Notes under the pieces: generated by a model | What the model was told of the DNA's origin: nothing | Databases searched by the model: none | Seen by the model: only the letters and a program-made list of their open reading frames with translations | Shown here: positions 23,193 to 33,110 of the stretch, one piece after another | Numbering within the stretch: position 1 is the first letter of the stretch | Layout: every line of letters begins with the position of its first letter | Position numbers and translations under genes: made by a program | Source of the DNA: Oxalobacteraceae bacterium | Lineage (GTDB): Bacteria > Pseudomonadota > Gammaproteobacteria > Burkholderiales > Burkholderiaceae_D | Assembly (NCBI GenBank): GCA_010024875.1 | Contig: RGFZ01000015.1 | Coordinates: forward strand, 1 to 57,014 | Direction of reading: 5' to 3' | Length of the DNA: 57,014 bases

Positions 23193-25457
23193 ATGTCCAA
23201 ATACACAACCACATCTTCCGCTGGCACCTATTCATTTCGTGACGCTCTGCCGACCTGTTACGTCGGACTCGGCGTGGCAGGGTTGATCTGCCTGGCATCT
23301 CTTCCCGCGACGCTGGAAGAACAATGCTTCTCGTCAGGTCTGATGCTGCTGCTGGTCTGGGCGATGTCGCTGATCTGGCGCGATCGCCCTACGCGCGCTG
23401 GCTATGAGGTGATACGTAGCGCAATGATCTTCATCAGCCTGGCGATGTCGCTGCGCTATCTGATCTGGCGCGGCACCGAGACTTTGCCGCTGCACCTCGG
23501 CATCGTGGCAGCAAGCGCCGGACTGCTGTTGTTCCTTGCCGAGTGCTATTGCTTCCTCGTTAGCGCGCTAGGGCACTTGCCCAATCTGCGCAAGACGCAG
23601 CGAAGCCCGATTCCCTTGCCCACCGATCCGTCCGCATTGCCAACCGTGGATGTTTACATCACGACTTATAACGAAGACCCGGAGCTAGTACGTTCGACCC
23701 TCATCGCAGCCACGCAGCTGCGCTACCCCGCCAACAAGCTACGGGTGTATGTACTCGACGACGGCGGAACAGGGCAGATGATAGCGACAGCTAAACACGC
23801 CCAAGCGTCTCAGGTGCGTCAGCGCGCTGAAAAAATTCAGGCACTCGCGTCGAAGTTCGGTGCTGGCTACCTGACACGTGAACGCAATGAGCACGCAAAA
23901 GCAGGTAACCTGAACGCCGCGCTAAAGCAGACCCAAGGTGAATTCATTGTCGTGCTTGATTGCGACCATGTACCCGCCGAAGATTTCATTGAAAAGACGC
24001 TGGGATTTTTCTTTGTCGATTCCAAGTTGTTCCTCGTACAGACGCCACATCACTTTCTCAATCCTGACCCGCTGGAACGCAATCTCGCGATCTTCAATCA
24101 CTCACCTTCCGAGAACGGCCTGTTCCACAACACGATTCAGCCGGGCCTAGATGCATGGGGATCGGCTTTTTTCTGTGGTTCTGCGGCCATGCTGCGACGC
24201 GCTGCGCTCGACGATATTGGCGGCTTTTCGCAAGATACGCTGACAGAAGATGCCGAGACAACGCTGCGCGCACTGTCCAGGGGCTATACAACCGCGTATC
24301 TGAACCTGCCGCTGATCTCGGGACTACAGCCCGAGACTTTCAGCGGCTTCATCCAACAACGTGCACGCTGGGGTCAGGGTATGTGGCAGATATTCATGTT
24401 CCATAATCCTTGGCTCCTGCCTGGGCTCAGCCTGATGCAGCGCGTACTTTTCACGAACTTTGCCTTGTTCTGGGGATTTCCCATCAGCCGCCTGTTGATG
24501 CTGATGATGCCGATTCTGTCGCTGCTGCTGTACATACCCCTTGTTGATGCCCGGGTGATCGATGTGCTCGCCTATGGCGCACCCGCGCTGCTATGCTCAA
24601 CCCTCACCGCGCAATTCATTTACGGGAAATTACGCTGGCCTTTCATCTCTTATCTGTATGAAGTCATTCAGTCGGTACATCTGACTGCCGGTATTGCGCA
24701 TCTGCTGCGCAATCCACGAGCACCGCAATTCAAAGTAACACCGAAGGGCGAGATCCTTGAAAAAGATTGTGTGTCGGCCTTGGCAACACCTTTTTATCTG
24801 CTCTGTACGCTCAGCATTGCTGCGCTGGGAATGGGCGTCTACCGTCTCGAGACTCAGCCTGGGCTGAGTGGCATGCTGGTTTTTGTCAGCGCATGGACTT
24901 TGCTTGATCTCCTGTTTTTGCTGTGCGCGCTCGGCGTGACTCTGGAGCGCCGGCAGCGCCGGGTCTATCCGCGAGCGTCTGTTTGCTACCCGGTGCATCT
25001 GCGTACCGACAATGGTCTTGATCTGAGAGGCACGATGCAGGATGCATCGGCAACCGGAGCTGGTATCGTGCTCACGCTGCCCGCAGCATCCGAGAAACAA
25101 CTAAAGCAGGCCGAGCGCTTCGAAATCCACTTCGATGGCATGCAGCCAACACTGGATGCACGTCTGCAGAAAATGAAGGTGCTGGCGTCAGGCGACGTAG
25201 CCTTAGGTCTTGTCTATCGTTTCAGCGACATCGAACAGGCGCGTGCGGCCGTCTCCATACCTTATGGTTCGAGCCAGCAACTGCTCAACAATCTCGAGCG
25301 TCGGCACCGGCGTCGTGGGGTGATTGCCGCATTCCTCACATTACTCAAGAGAGCGATTGTCCACGGTGGCTGGCATCTGATGGTGATCACCGCAACAATG
25401 ATCAAACAGGGTGCAGGACCTTGGCGGCCCGCGCTAAGCTCGACGGAGAGAAAATAA
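23193..25457 (+). CDS. bcsA: Cellulose synthase catalytic subunit BcsA-like (GT2 + PilZ)
   Basis: 754-residue inner-membrane glycosyltransferase predicted to extend and translocate a beta-1,4-glucan under c-di-GMP control. Motifs in order: DDG (189-191), DCDH (256-259), FFCGS (327-331), TED (351-353) and QQRARWGQG (388-396), between two blocks of membrane helices. A C-terminal PilZ domain has RRVYPR (589-594) and DASATG (617-622), both c-di-GMP contacts. The start at 23193 drops 20 upstream residues lacking similarity. No bcsB, bcsZ or bcsC is adjacent, which is odd because BcsA normally needs BcsB. Another beta-glucan product is possible. Confidence 0.9.
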   Translation: MSKYTTTSSAGTYSFRDALPTCYVGLGVAGLICLASLPATLEEQCFSSGLMLLLVWAMSLIWRDRPTRAGYEVIRSAMIFISLAMSLRYLIWRGTETLPLHLGIVAASAGLLLFLAECYCFLVSALGHLPNLRKTQRSPIPLPTDPSALPTVDVYITTYNEDPELVRSTLIAATQLRYPANKLRVYVLDDGGTGQMIATAKHAQASQVRQRAEKIQALASKFGAGYLTRERNEHAKAGNLNAALKQTQGEFIVVLDCDHVPAEDFIEKTLGFFFVDSKLFLVQTPHHFLNPDPLERNLAIFNHSPSENGLFHNTIQPGLDAWGSAFFCGSAAMLRRAALDDIGGFSQDTLTEDAETTLRALSRGYTTAYLNLPLISGLQPETFSGFIQQRARWGQGMWQIFMFHNPWLLPGLSLMQRVLFTNFALFWGFPISRLLMLMMPILSLLLYIPLVDARVIDVLAYGAPALLCSTLTAQFIYGKLRWPFISYLYEVIQSVHLTAGIAHLLRNPRAPQFKVTPKGEILEKDCVSALATPFYLLCTLSIAALGMGVYRLETQPGLSGMLVFVSAWTLLDLLFLLCALGVTLERRQRRVYPRASVCYPVHLRTDNGLDLRGTMQDASATGAGIVLTLPAASEKQLKQAERFEIHFDGMQPTLDARLQKMKVLASGDVALGLVYRFSDIEQARAAVSIPYGSSQQLLNNLERRHRRRGVIAAFLTLLKRAIVHGGWHLMVITATMIKQGAGPWRPALSSTERK

Positions 25458-26182
25458 TGTCTCGCGCCAACCGAAATTTTCTGCTGCTGACCACTCGCCT
25501 CAGCGTCGTGATGTGCATGGGCGCTCTGTCTGCAGCGGCACAGGCCGACAATGTGGTGTTCTCGGGTGCCGAGGGATCGTCGAACAGCAGCTACGCCTAC
25601 CTAGGCGCTGTCATGCCGATGGAGGGCGAGCCTCTCGGGCGGGGTTGGTACCGGAAGCTCGTGTTCAGCACGATCCGTTATCGATTCTCATCGACTGAAA
25701 GGGGGCCGTCGGAAGATATCCATGGCACTGTGCATGGCATCGAGGGCGGCGTCGGTCACGCATGGCAATTCGGCCCCAGATCGTTCGACCTATCGGCAAC
25801 GGTCGGCTACCGTAACATCCGGCTCAGTCCTTTCGAGCCCAGAGATGAAAAAACAGGGGGGGTCGTCACGCTGAATCCACAGCTGATGGCCTACACGCCG
25901 CTGGCCGGCGGTTTCGATGCCGACCTGATCGCGAACTATGCTCTTGGACTCGGTAGCAGCTTTGCGCGATTACGCGCCGGATTCCGACCAGCAGAACGCT
26001 GGCGTACGGGCATCGAGACCAAGCGCCTGAGGGGAGATAATTATGAAACACATGCTGCGGGTATTTTCATTGCAATCCCGCTCAGCAGCGGGTTCACGCT
26101 AGACTTCACCGCAGGGAAAGAAAAGCCGCGTGATGAACCCTCGGTCAGCTATGGCGGTATCGCCTTCTCGGCGGTTTTCTGA
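25457..26182 (+). CDS. bcsS: BcsS-like cellulose biosynthesis outer-membrane protein
   Basis: 241 residues. A signal peptide (LLLTTRLSVVMCMGALSAAAQA) precedes a region of alternating amphipathic beta-strands ending in the aromatic FSAVF, typical of an outer-membrane barrel. Family resemblance is to BcsS: VFSGAEGSSNSSYAYLGAVMP, GIEGGVGHAWQFG and FGLGSS-like YALGLGSSFARLRAG. The function of BcsS is not well defined. Its ATG overlaps the bcsA stop by one base (TAATG), so the two are surely co-translated, suggesting it helps export the BcsA product. Confidence 0.75.
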   Translation: MSRANRNFLLLTTRLSVVMCMGALSAAAQADNVVFSGAEGSSNSSYAYLGAVMPMEGEPLGRGWYRKLVFSTIRYRFSSTERGPSEDIHGTVHGIEGGVGHAWQFGPRSFDLSATVGYRNIRLSPFEPRDEKTGGVVTLNPQLMAYTPLAGGFDADLIANYALGLGSSFARLRAGFRPAERWRTGIETKRLRGDNYETHAAGIFIAIPLSSGFTLDFTAGKEKPRDEPSVSYGGIAFSAVF

Positions 26183-26184
26183 GA

Positions 26185-26397
26185 TCAGTACCGCGGATCA
26201 GCCAGACTTGAGGCGGGCAACAACGCTGCACCGGGATTGAAACGGAAATGTCGCTCGAGATAGCCCAAACTAAGCGATGTAAGCGACTGATCGTAGTCCC
26301 GGCAGCAGCGGACCAGATCTCCAGGATGGTGCAGCAACTCTTTTTGGGCAGGCTGCCTGAGGGACAAAAAAGATCTGAGGCGGCGGTAAGTCATTGA
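26185..26397 (-). CDS. Small hypothetical protein (70 aa)
   Basis: A short frame starting MTYRRLRSFLSL with a well-spaced Shine-Dalgarno (AGGAG, six bases before the ATG). The peptide is basic at the N-terminus and contains CC at about residue 30, with no recognised domain. It ends two bases past the bcsS stop, on the opposite strand. Its start region overlaps the miaB promoter, so it would be divergent from miaB. It may be a real small gene or a chance frame. Confidence 0.35.
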   Translation of the reverse strand, partial: SMTYRRLRSFLSLRQPAQKELLHHPGDLVRCCRDYDQSLTSLSLGYLERHFRFNPGAALLPASSLADPRY

Positions 26398-26403
26398 CGC
26401 TCC

Positions 26404-26412
26404 TGCTATAAT
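26404..26412 (+). promoter_or_regulatory. Extended -10 promoter for miaB operon
   Basis: TGCTATAAT is a perfect extended -10 element (TGn-TATAAT) 87 bases upstream of the miaB ATG. No -35 with standard spacing is seen. It would drive miaB-ybeZ-ybeY. Confidence 0.6.
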
Positions 26413-26499
26413 TTTGTGCATCACCCCTCGCGCCGACGATACTTTGGTCACCTGACCATTGAGTTTGCGGACACATTCCGGCGCCACGCTTTCCAGTTC

Positions 26500-27840
26500 A
26501 TGCAAAAAAAATTATTCATCAAGACCTTTGGCTGCCAAATGAACGAGTATGACTCGGACAAAATGGCGGACGTGCTTCGCGAAGCGGAAGGCGCCATCAA
26601 AACGGACACACCCGAAGATGCCGACATCATCTTGTTTAATACCTGCTCCGTTCGCGAGAAAGCTCAGGAGAAAGTCTTTTCTGATCTGGGCCGCGTTCGT
26701 GAACTGAAGCAAAAAAATCCAGACCTGATCATCGGCGTCGGTGGATGCGTCGCATCACAAGAAGGTGAAGCCATTGTGAAGCGCGCTCCGTATGTTGACG
26801 TCGTATTCGGCCCTCAGACCTTGCATCGGCTACCCGAGATGCTGCATGCGCGACGCACCAAAGGCCGTGCGCAAATTGATATCAGTTTTCCCGAGATAGA
26901 AAAATTTGACCATTTGCCGCCGGCCCGTGTAGAGGGTGTGAGTGCTTTCGTTTCCATCATGGAAGGCTGCAGCAAATACTGCAGCTATTGCGTGGTTCCC
27001 TACACGCGGGGCGAAGAAGTCTCTCGCCGCTTCGATGATGTGCTTGGCGAAGTCGCCCAGCTAGTCTCGCAGGGAGTGAGGGAAATCACCCTGCTCGGCC
27101 AGAACGTGAATGCCTACCGCGGCATGATGTCGGATGGTGAGACTGCAGATTTTGCGCTGCTGATTGAGTACCTCGCCGAATTCGATGGCATAGAGCGCAT
27201 TCGTTATGTGACCAGCCATCCAAAAGAATTTACCCAGCGCCTGATTGATGTCTACGCTCGTGTACCCAAGCTGGTGAACCATCTTTATCTGCCAGCACAG
27301 CACGGTTCGGACAAGATACTGGCCGCAATGAAACGCGGCTATACCGTGCTTGAATACAAATCCATCATTCGCCGTTTGCGCGAAGTACGACCCGATATCA
27401 CGATATCCTCTGATTTCATCGTCGGCTTTCCCGGCGAAACCGATGCGGATTTCGAGGCACTCATGAAACTGGTCGATGATATCGGCTATGACAACAGCTT
27501 CTCTTTCATATTCAGCCCCCGTCCCGGCACGCCAGCGGCCAACCTGCCGGATGACACCTCTCAAGAAGTGAAGCTCGGCCGGCTTCAGCGACTGCAGAAA
27601 GTCATCGCCGACAACACACGTCGTTACTCGGATGCGATGGTGAGCAGCGTGCAGCGCGTGCTGGTCGAAGGCCCTTCCAAGCGAGACCCAAATGAATTAC
27701 AAGGTCGAACAGAGAATAATCGTGTAGTCAATTTTGACGGAGGACCCAACTCGTCGCGGCTGGTCGGACAGTTCATTGACGTGCATATCACTGAGAGCCA
27801 CCCCTTCTCATTGCGCGGCGACGTGGTGGTGACAACATGA
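26500..27840 (+). CDS. miaB: tRNA-2-methylthio-N6-dimethylallyladenosine synthase MiaB
   Basis: Radical-SAM methylthiotransferase acting on the i6A37 made by MiaA. The 446-residue protein has an N-terminal UPF0004 domain with three cluster cysteines ([31 protein letters not shown]), the radical-SAM CSKYCSYC motif near residue 150 and a C-terminal TRAM domain. The start [13 protein letters not shown] is at 26500; 28 upstream codons in frame lie in the leader. The stop overlaps the ybeZ start (ATGA). Confidence 0.97.
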   Translation: MQKKLFIKTFGCQMNEYDSDKMADVLREAEGAIKTDTPEDADIILFNTCSVREKAQEKVFSDLGRVRELKQKNPDLIIGVGGCVASQEGEAIVKRAPYVDVVFGPQTLHRLPEMLHARRTKGRAQIDISFPEIEKFDHLPPARVEGVSAFVSIMEGCSKYCSYCVVPYTRGEEVSRRFDDVLGEVAQLVSQGVREITLLGQNVNAYRGMMSDGETADFALLIEYLAEFDGIERIRYVTSHPKEFTQRLIDVYARVPKLVNHLYLPAQHGSDKILAAMKRGYTVLEYKSIIRRLREVRPDITISSDFIVGFPGETDADFEALMKLVDDIGYDNSFSFIFSPRPGTPAANLPDDTSQEVKLGRLQRLQKVIADNTRRYSDAMVSSVQRVLVEGPSKRDPNELQGRTENNRVVNFDGGPNSSRLVGQFIDVHITESHPFSLRGDVVVTT

Positions 27841-28886
27841 AATCGGCCAACAGTACGCCTCGGGGCAGCACTAAAACTGCACAGACTCCGCCACGCTATT
27901 TTTCTCCCGAGCCCGTCGACAACATCCGTCTGGCGAATCTGTGCGGCCCGGTCGATGAAAACCTGCGCCAAATCGCCGCGGCACTGGACGTGACGCTATT
28001 TCGGCGCGGCGAAAAATTCATCGCCGATGGCCTTCATGCCCAGCGTGCGGTCGAGATGCTCGAAAAATTCTATGAGGCCGCAGATCATCCGATATCCGTC
28101 GAAGAGATTCAGCTTGCCTTGGTCGAGCACAAAGCGGCGACTCAAGCAGACAAACCAGCGATTCTGGCCAAAGAAGCTGACGATCAGCCTGACAGCCCAG
28201 TATTGCGTACCCGTCGCAGCGATCTGCGCGGACGCACGCCACACCAAGGGCAATATCTGAAAGCGATTCTCGAGCATGATGTGACTTTCGGCGTGGGCCC
28301 AGCCGGTACTGGCAAAACCTATCTGGCTGTCGCTTGCGCGGTCGATGCACTGGAGCGCGACGCGGTGCGCCGCATCGTACTGACGCGGCCCGCTGTCGAA
28401 GCTGGCGAAAGACTGGGTTTTCTGCCTGGCGATCTGGCACAAAAGGTTGATCCCTACCTGCGACCTTTGTATGACGCCCTGTACGATTTGCTCGGCTTCG
28501 ATCGCACGCAAAAAATGTTCGAAAAACAGGCGATCGAGATCGCGCCACTGGCATACATGCGCGGACGGACGCTGAACCATGCGTTCATCATCCTCGATGA
28601 AGCACAAAATACCACCCCGGAACAAATGAAGATGTTCCTCACGCGAATAGGCTTTGGCAGCAAGGCTGTGGTGACCGGCGATGTCACACAGATCGACTTG
28701 CAGCGTGGCCAGAAAAGCGGACTGGTCGATGCAATGAGTGTGCTCTCCTCTGTGCGCGGTATTGCATTCACGCGCTTCACCAGCGCCGATGTGGTACGTC
28801 ACCCTCTGGTGGGCCGCATTGTCGATGCTTATGATGCAGCGGGCGCTGCGGCGGCTGCCACTGCATTGCGTGATGCCCGCAAATAA
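27837..28886 (+). CDS. ybeZ: PhoH-like ATPase YbeZ
   Basis: 349-residue cytoplasmic NTPase of the PhoH family, usually partnered with the endoribonuclease YbeY in rRNA maturation. Walker A GPAGTGKT is near residue 155 and Walker [10 protein letters not shown] near 248, with [19 protein letters not shown] and [10 protein letters not shown] between and after. The first 25 residues are a basic Ser/Thr/Pro-rich tail. It overlaps miaB by four bases and ybeY by fourteen. Confidence 0.95.
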   Translation: MKSANSTPRGSTKTAQTPPRYFSPEPVDNIRLANLCGPVDENLRQIAAALDVTLFRRGEKFIADGLHAQRAVEMLEKFYEAADHPISVEEIQLALVEHKAATQADKPAILAKEADDQPDSPVLRTRRSDLRGRTPHQGQYLKAILEHDVTFGVGPAGTGKTYLAVACAVDALERDAVRRIVLTRPAVEAGERLGFLPGDLAQKVDPYLRPLYDALYDLLGFDRTQKMFEKQAIEIAPLAYMRGRTLNHAFIILDEAQNTTPEQMKMFLTRIGFGSKAVVTGDVTQIDLQRGQKSGLVDAMSVLSSVRGIAFTRFTSADVVRHPLVGRIVDAYDAAGAAAAATALRDARK

Positions 28887-29337
28887 TCCGTTGTCCTTGT
28901 CTGTGCAGTTCGCCGACCGGCGGCTTGCAGATAGGCTCACCCGCACAAGGATACGTCGCTGGGTACTCTCTGCGCAGTTCGCTCCTGCTGAGTTGACGAT
29001 ACGATTTGTTGATGCAGACGAAGGGCGCACACTCAATCGAGATTACCGCGGCAAGGACTACGCGACCAATGTGCTGACCTTTGCATACAGCGAGGAGGGC
29101 AGTGATGACGGTATCGTGCGTGCCGATATCGTCCTCTGTACTGATGTGCTTCTGAAAGAAGCCGAAGAGCAAGGTCTGCCGGTGGAACAGCATGCGACGC
29201 ATCTTGTCGTACATGGCGTGCTGCATGCGCAGGGCTATGATCATGAGGACGACGACGATGCTGCCGAGATGGAACGACTGGAAACCGAGATACTCGCCCG
29301 GCTTGGCGTGCCAGATCCTTATCTTCAACGAAACTGA
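28873..29337 (+). CDS. ybeY: Endoribonuclease YbeY
   Basis: Zinc-dependent single-strand RNase needed for 16S rRNA 3'-end maturation and ribosome quality control. The 154-residue protein carries the three-histidine motif [15 protein letters not shown] plus [30 protein letters not shown], which defines the family. The start at 28873 ([13 protein letters not shown]) overlaps ybeZ by 14 bases. A small hairpin with a T-run follows at 29352-29375. Confidence 0.95.
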   Translation: MPANNPLSLSVQFADRRLADRLTRTRIRRWVLSAQFAPAELTIRFVDADEGRTLNRDYRGKDYATNVLTFAYSEEGSDDGIVRADIVLCTDVLLKEAEEQGLPVEQHATHLVVHGVLHAQGYDHEDDDDAAEMERLETEILARLGVPDPYLQRN

Positions 29338-29351
29338 TGCCGATGGCCTGA

Positions 29352-29375
29352 TCTGCAGCTCATGCAGAGTTTTTT
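29352..29375 (+). terminator. Weak Rho-independent terminator after ybeY
   Basis: TCTGCA (29352-29357) and TGCAGA (29363-29368) form a six-pair stem with a five-base loop, followed by GTTTTTT. It sits 15 bases after the ybeY stop. Confidence 0.5.
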
Positions 29376-29488
29376 GATAGATTTTGCTGAGCAATGAATT
29401 TCAAATTAGCAAATCCACATCCTGCTCTCTCGGATCGCTGATCGTTTTACGGTATGCTCTAACTTCCTGAACTCTGGCATTACGCCAT

Positions 29489-30376
29489 ATGCAAGACTAT
29501 CCCCCCGGCGGTCGCGCTGCTGACCACCCCAAACCTCATCGCTCCTTGTTCGAGCGCCTGACCGCGCTGATTTCTCCCGAACCAGAAAACCGTAGCGAAT
29601 TGCTCGAAGTGCTTCACGATGCGCACGAACGTAATTTGCTCGATGCCGACGCCCTGTCCATGATAGAAGGTGTGTTCCAGGTCTCTGATCTGGGTGCGCG
29701 CGACATCATGATCCCGCGCTCGCAGATGGATGTCGTCGATATTGCCCGTCCGATCGACGAATGGATGCCGATGGTATTGTCCACCGCGCATTCACGCTTT
29801 CCTGCCGTCGATGGTGACCGCGACAAAGTCATTGGGATCTTGCTCGCCAAAGACTTGCTGCGGTACTACGCGGAAGATGAGTTCGATCTGCGCGACATGT
29901 TGCGGCCGGCGGTCTTTATCCCCGAATCGAAGCGGCTGAATGTACTGCTGCGCGACTTCCGGGCGAACCGGAATCACATCGCCATCGTGGTCGATGAGTA
30001 CGGTGGTGTCGCCGGCCTGATCACGATTGAAGATGTGCTCGAGCAGATCGTTGGTGATATCGAAGACGAATATGATTTCGATGAAGAAGAAGACAACATC
30101 CTGCCAGTGAAAGATGGTGACGTCGGGCTGCGCTGGCGTGTCAAGGCGCTGACCGAGATCGAGCAATTCAATGAAGCGCTCGGCACTACGCTGTCCAATG
30201 AGGATGTCGATACCATAGGTGGTCTGGTCGCGAATCATCTGGGCCGAATGCCGCGAAAAGGCGAGCAATTCGAGATCGATGATCTTCGCTTCGAAGTGCT
30301 GCGTGCCGACGCTCGTCAGGTGCATGTGCTGCTGGTTGAAAAACTGCCACGGCGTACCCTCGGAGAAGCCAGCTGA
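29489..30376 (+). CDS. corC: CorC/HlyC-family CBS-domain transporter protein
   Basis: 295-residue protein with two CBS domains (about 68-190, including ARDIMIPRSQMDVVD and IVVDEYGGVAGLITIEDVLEQIVGDIEDEYD) and a C-terminal transporter-associated domain. Members are linked to Mg/Co efflux, but this form lacks membrane helices and is placed beside Lnt in many proteobacteria. An acidic run (DEEEDN) separates the domains. Complete, 27 bases before lnt. Confidence 0.93.
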   Translation: MQDYPPGGRAADHPKPHRSLFERLTALISPEPENRSELLEVLHDAHERNLLDADALSMIEGVFQVSDLGARDIMIPRSQMDVVDIARPIDEWMPMVLSTAHSRFPAVDGDRDKVIGILLAKDLLRYYAEDEFDLRDMLRPAVFIPESKRLNVLLRDFRANRNHIAIVVDEYGGVAGLITIEDVLEQIVGDIEDEYDFDEEEDNILPVKDGDVGLRWRVKALTEIEQFNEALGTTLSNEDVDTIGGLVANHLGRMPRKGEQFEIDDLRFEVLRADARQVHVLLVEKLPRRTLGEAS

Positions 30377-30403
30377 TGCGCGGCATTCAGCGCCCCTTCA
30401 CTG

Positions 30404-31978
30404 ATGTTCATTCCTGCGTCTGATCCGGGAACCGGTCAGGCGGTCCCTGCCCTGCGACCGCTGTCTCGTACGACGCTACTGCTATCGGCGTTGGCCGGCG
30501 CCGCTACCGTGTTTGCGTTTGCTCCGTTTCATGCATGGCCGTTGCAGCTCACGTGTCTGGCGCTGCTGACCCATCTGTTCCTGAGTACCGCTCGCGTACG
30601 CGATGGATTTCTGCTCGGATGGACCTTTGGTACTGCCGCCCTCCTGAGTGGCACGCACTGGCTTTATGTGAGCCTGCATGTCTATGGCGAGATGCCGGCA
30701 CCGGTCGCAGCGCTGGCTGTCGTGCTGCTGTCGGCCAGTCTCGGCCTGCTGTACGGATTGGCGATGTGGCTGGCTGCATGGGCTGCGTTGCGCGCCAACA
30801 GCAAGGCATTCTCGGCCATTGCTATCCTGCCCGCCTGCTGGATGCTGGCTGACTGGACCCGCGGCTGGATATTCACAGGTTTTTCCTGGGTCGCTACCGG
30901 TTATGCGCACACAACGAGTCCGCTCGCAGCGTATGCACCGCTGATCGGCGTGTACGGCATTGGCGGGCTGGCTGCGGTGGCCGCAGGATCGCTAGGTCTC
31001 ATGCTGCATCAGTGGCGACTGCACCTTGCCGCAATCAGTGTGCTGATAGCACTAATGGCATGTGGCCTTGTACTGAACCGCATTGAATGGACCCAGCCTC
31101 TGGGCAAACCCATCCAGGCGCGTCTACTGCAAGGCAATGTGCCGCAGCAGATGAAATTCGACACAGAGAATATTGAAGCCTCATTGTCGATGTACCGCCA
31201 GATGATCACGGAGGCACCGGCTGATTTGATCGCTACCCCTGAAACGGCGCTGCCGCTGCTATCCACACAGCTGCCACCCGGCTACATTGAGCAGCTCGCG
31301 CATTTTGCGTGGGATAGCAACAGCACACTGGTGGTGGGCGTGCCGTGGACTACCGGGCCCGGCATCTATCTGAACAGCGTCATCGGCTTTTCTTTTGCTC
31401 AGTCCACACTGTATCGCTACGACAAGCATCATCTCGTTCCCTTTGGCGAATTCATACCGCCGGGCGCGCGCTGGTTCGTGGATCTAATGAAAATGCCCCT
31501 AGGTGACTTCGGGCGCGGCGCACTCTACCAAGCGCCCATTGATGTGCGTGAGCAGTGGGTATTGCCAAACATCTGCTACGAAGATTTATTTGGCGAAGAA
31601 ATCGCAGCGCAGATCGCGGCCGCCCTTGACCGAGGAACTCCGGTACCCAGCATCTTGCTGAATGTTTCCAACATTGCATGGTTTGGTGACACCATCGCCC
31701 TGCCCCAGCATCTGCAAATCTCTCAGATGCGCACGCTGGAGACGGGCCGACCGATGCTGCGCGCGACCAATACTGGCGCTACCGCCGTCATCGACGGTCG
31801 GGGGCAGATCGTCGCCAGCCTGCCGGCCTTTACGCGCGGCACGCTGGAGGCTTCGGTGCAGGGCACGCAAGGGGCTACGCCCTATATCCGGCTGGGTAAT
31901 ACACTGCCTATCGGGCTGGCGCTGGCGCTGCTCGCTTTACTGGGTCTCAAGCGTCTTGGGCGTAGCAAAAACGGCTAA
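30404..31978 (+). CDS. lnt: Apolipoprotein N-acyltransferase Lnt
   Basis: Inner-membrane enzyme that adds the third acyl chain to lipoproteins. The 524-residue protein has about six N-terminal membrane segments (AFAPFHAWPLQ, TGFSWVATGYAH), a periplasmic nitrilase domain and a last C-terminal helix. The catalytic triad is visible: Glu in IATPETALPL, Lys in YRYDKHHLVPFGEF and Cys in LPNICYEDLF. The N-terminus is about 20 residues longer than a minimal family start; no better start is evident. Confidence 0.95.
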   Translation: MFIPASDPGTGQAVPALRPLSRTTLLLSALAGAATVFAFAPFHAWPLQLTCLALLTHLFLSTARVRDGFLLGWTFGTAALLSGTHWLYVSLHVYGEMPAPVAALAVVLLSASLGLLYGLAMWLAAWAALRANSKAFSAIAILPACWMLADWTRGWIFTGFSWVATGYAHTTSPLAAYAPLIGVYGIGGLAAVAAGSLGLMLHQWRLHLAAISVLIALMACGLVLNRIEWTQPLGKPIQARLLQGNVPQQMKFDTENIEASLSMYRQMITEAPADLIATPETALPLLSTQLPPGYIEQLAHFAWDSNSTLVVGVPWTTGPGIYLNSVIGFSFAQSTLYRYDKHHLVPFGEFIPPGARWFVDLMKMPLGDFGRGALYQAPIDVREQWVLPNICYEDLFGEEIAAQIAAALDRGTPVPSILLNVSNIAWFGDTIALPQHLQISQMRTLETGRPMLRATNTGATAVIDGRGQIVASLPAFTRGTLEASVQGTQGATPYIRLGNTLPIGLALALLALLGLKRLGRSKNG

Positions 31979-32047
31979 AATTCTGGGTTTGCCGGATACT
32001 AGGCTATTCAGCTTAAAGATCCCTGACCCAATCCAGAAAGACGCTGG

Positions 32048-32067
32048 GCCCCGGCCTACGCCGGGGC
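32048..32067. repeat. REP-like perfect palindrome between lnt and glyQ
   Basis: GCCCCGGC (32048-32055), loop CTAC, GCCGGGGC (32060-32067): a perfect 8-bp GC hairpin. Its flanks (cagaaagacgctgg before, gacg after) look like dispersed intergenic palindromes of proteobacteria. No T-tract follows, so it is not a standard terminator; it may stabilise the lnt mRNA 3' end. Confidence 0.6.
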
Positions 32068-32158
32068 GACGATTGAAAGGCTGTTGACTTAAAAATCGTC
32101 CATCGAACGTCTCACCCCGTGGCGCCCACATGCTTCACCTGTACCGATACCGTTTCCC

Positions 32159-33079
32159 ATGAACACAAAACCGACCTTCCAACAAATCATCCTGAAACTG
32201 CAGGAATACTGGGATGCGCAAGGATGCGCGCTGCTGCAACCGTATGACATGGAGGTCGGGGCCGGTACCTCGCACACCGCCACCTTCCTGCGCGCGATCG
32301 GCCCCGAGCCCTGGCGCGCCGCGTACGTGCAGCCATCGCGCCGCCCCAAGGATGGTCGCTATGGTGAAAACCCGAACCGCATGCAGCACTACTATCAGTA
32401 TCAGGTGGTGCTCAAGCCTGCGCCGGAAAACATTCTTGATCTCTATCTCGGCTCACTCGCAGCGCTGGGACTGACGCTGACCGAAAACGACGTTCGCTTC
32501 GTTGAAGACGACTGGGAAAACCCGACACTGGGCGCATGGGGTCTGGGCTGGGAAGTCTGGCTAAATGGCATGGAAGTCACCCAGTTCACCTACTTCCAGC
32601 AAGTGGGTGGCATCGACTGCAAGCCAGTACTGGGCGAGATCACTTACGGCATCGAGCGTCTGGCAATGTACCTGCAGGGTGTGGAAAACGTATTCGATCT
32701 GGTGTGGACTGAATGGGAAGAGCGCGGTGTTAAAAAGCATCTGACCTATGGCGATGTCTTCCATCAAAACGAAGTCGAGCAATCCGGCTACAACTTCGAG
32801 CACTCGAATGCTGAGTTTTTGTTCTCGCTGTTCTCCAACTACGAAACCGAGGCACAACGACTAATGGCCGTACCACTGGCGCTGCCCGCGTATGAGATGG
32901 TGCTGAAAGCCGCGCATACCTTCAACCTGCTGGATGCGCGCGGTGCGATCTCGGTCACTGAGCGTGCCGCCTATATTGGGCGCATCCGAAATCTGGCGCG
33001 CGCTGTTGCGCAAGCGTATTACGCCTCGCGGGAGCAGCTTGGCTTCCCGATGCTGGGCGATGCAAGCAAGGCAGCCTGA
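32159..33079 (+). CDS. glyQ: Glycyl-tRNA synthetase alpha subunit
   Basis: Catalytic subunit of the alpha2-beta2 bacterial glycyl-tRNA synthetase. The 306-residue sequence has the near-invariant [18 protein letters not shown] start, [39 protein letters not shown] and [19 protein letters not shown]. It is complete, and glyS follows after 31 bases. Confidence 0.98.
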   Translation: MNTKPTFQQIILKLQEYWDAQGCALLQPYDMEVGAGTSHTATFLRAIGPEPWRAAYVQPSRRPKDGRYGENPNRMQHYYQYQVVLKPAPENILDLYLGSLAALGLTLTENDVRFVEDDWENPTLGAWGLGWEVWLNGMEVTQFTYFQQVGGIDCKPVLGEITYGIERLAMYLQGVENVFDLVWTEWEERGVKKHLTYGDVFHQNEVEQSGYNFEHSNAEFLFSLFSNYETEAQRLMAVPLALPAYEMVLKAAHTFNLLDARGAISVTERAAYIGRIRNLARAVAQAYYASREQLGFPMLGDASKAA

Positions 33080-33110
33080 CCGGCACTGACGAACACAACG
33101 ACTGAACACC

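Noticed and set aside
27996-29036. 346-codon minus-strand frame opposite ybeZ and ybeY
   Set aside because: Antisense shadow of two conserved genes with canonical motifs; no ribosome site or recognisable domain.
32068-32158. T-box or other riboswitch ahead of glyQ
   Set aside because: The leader is short, with no T-box core or tandem glycine aptamer; such leaders are rare in betaproteobacteria for this gene.
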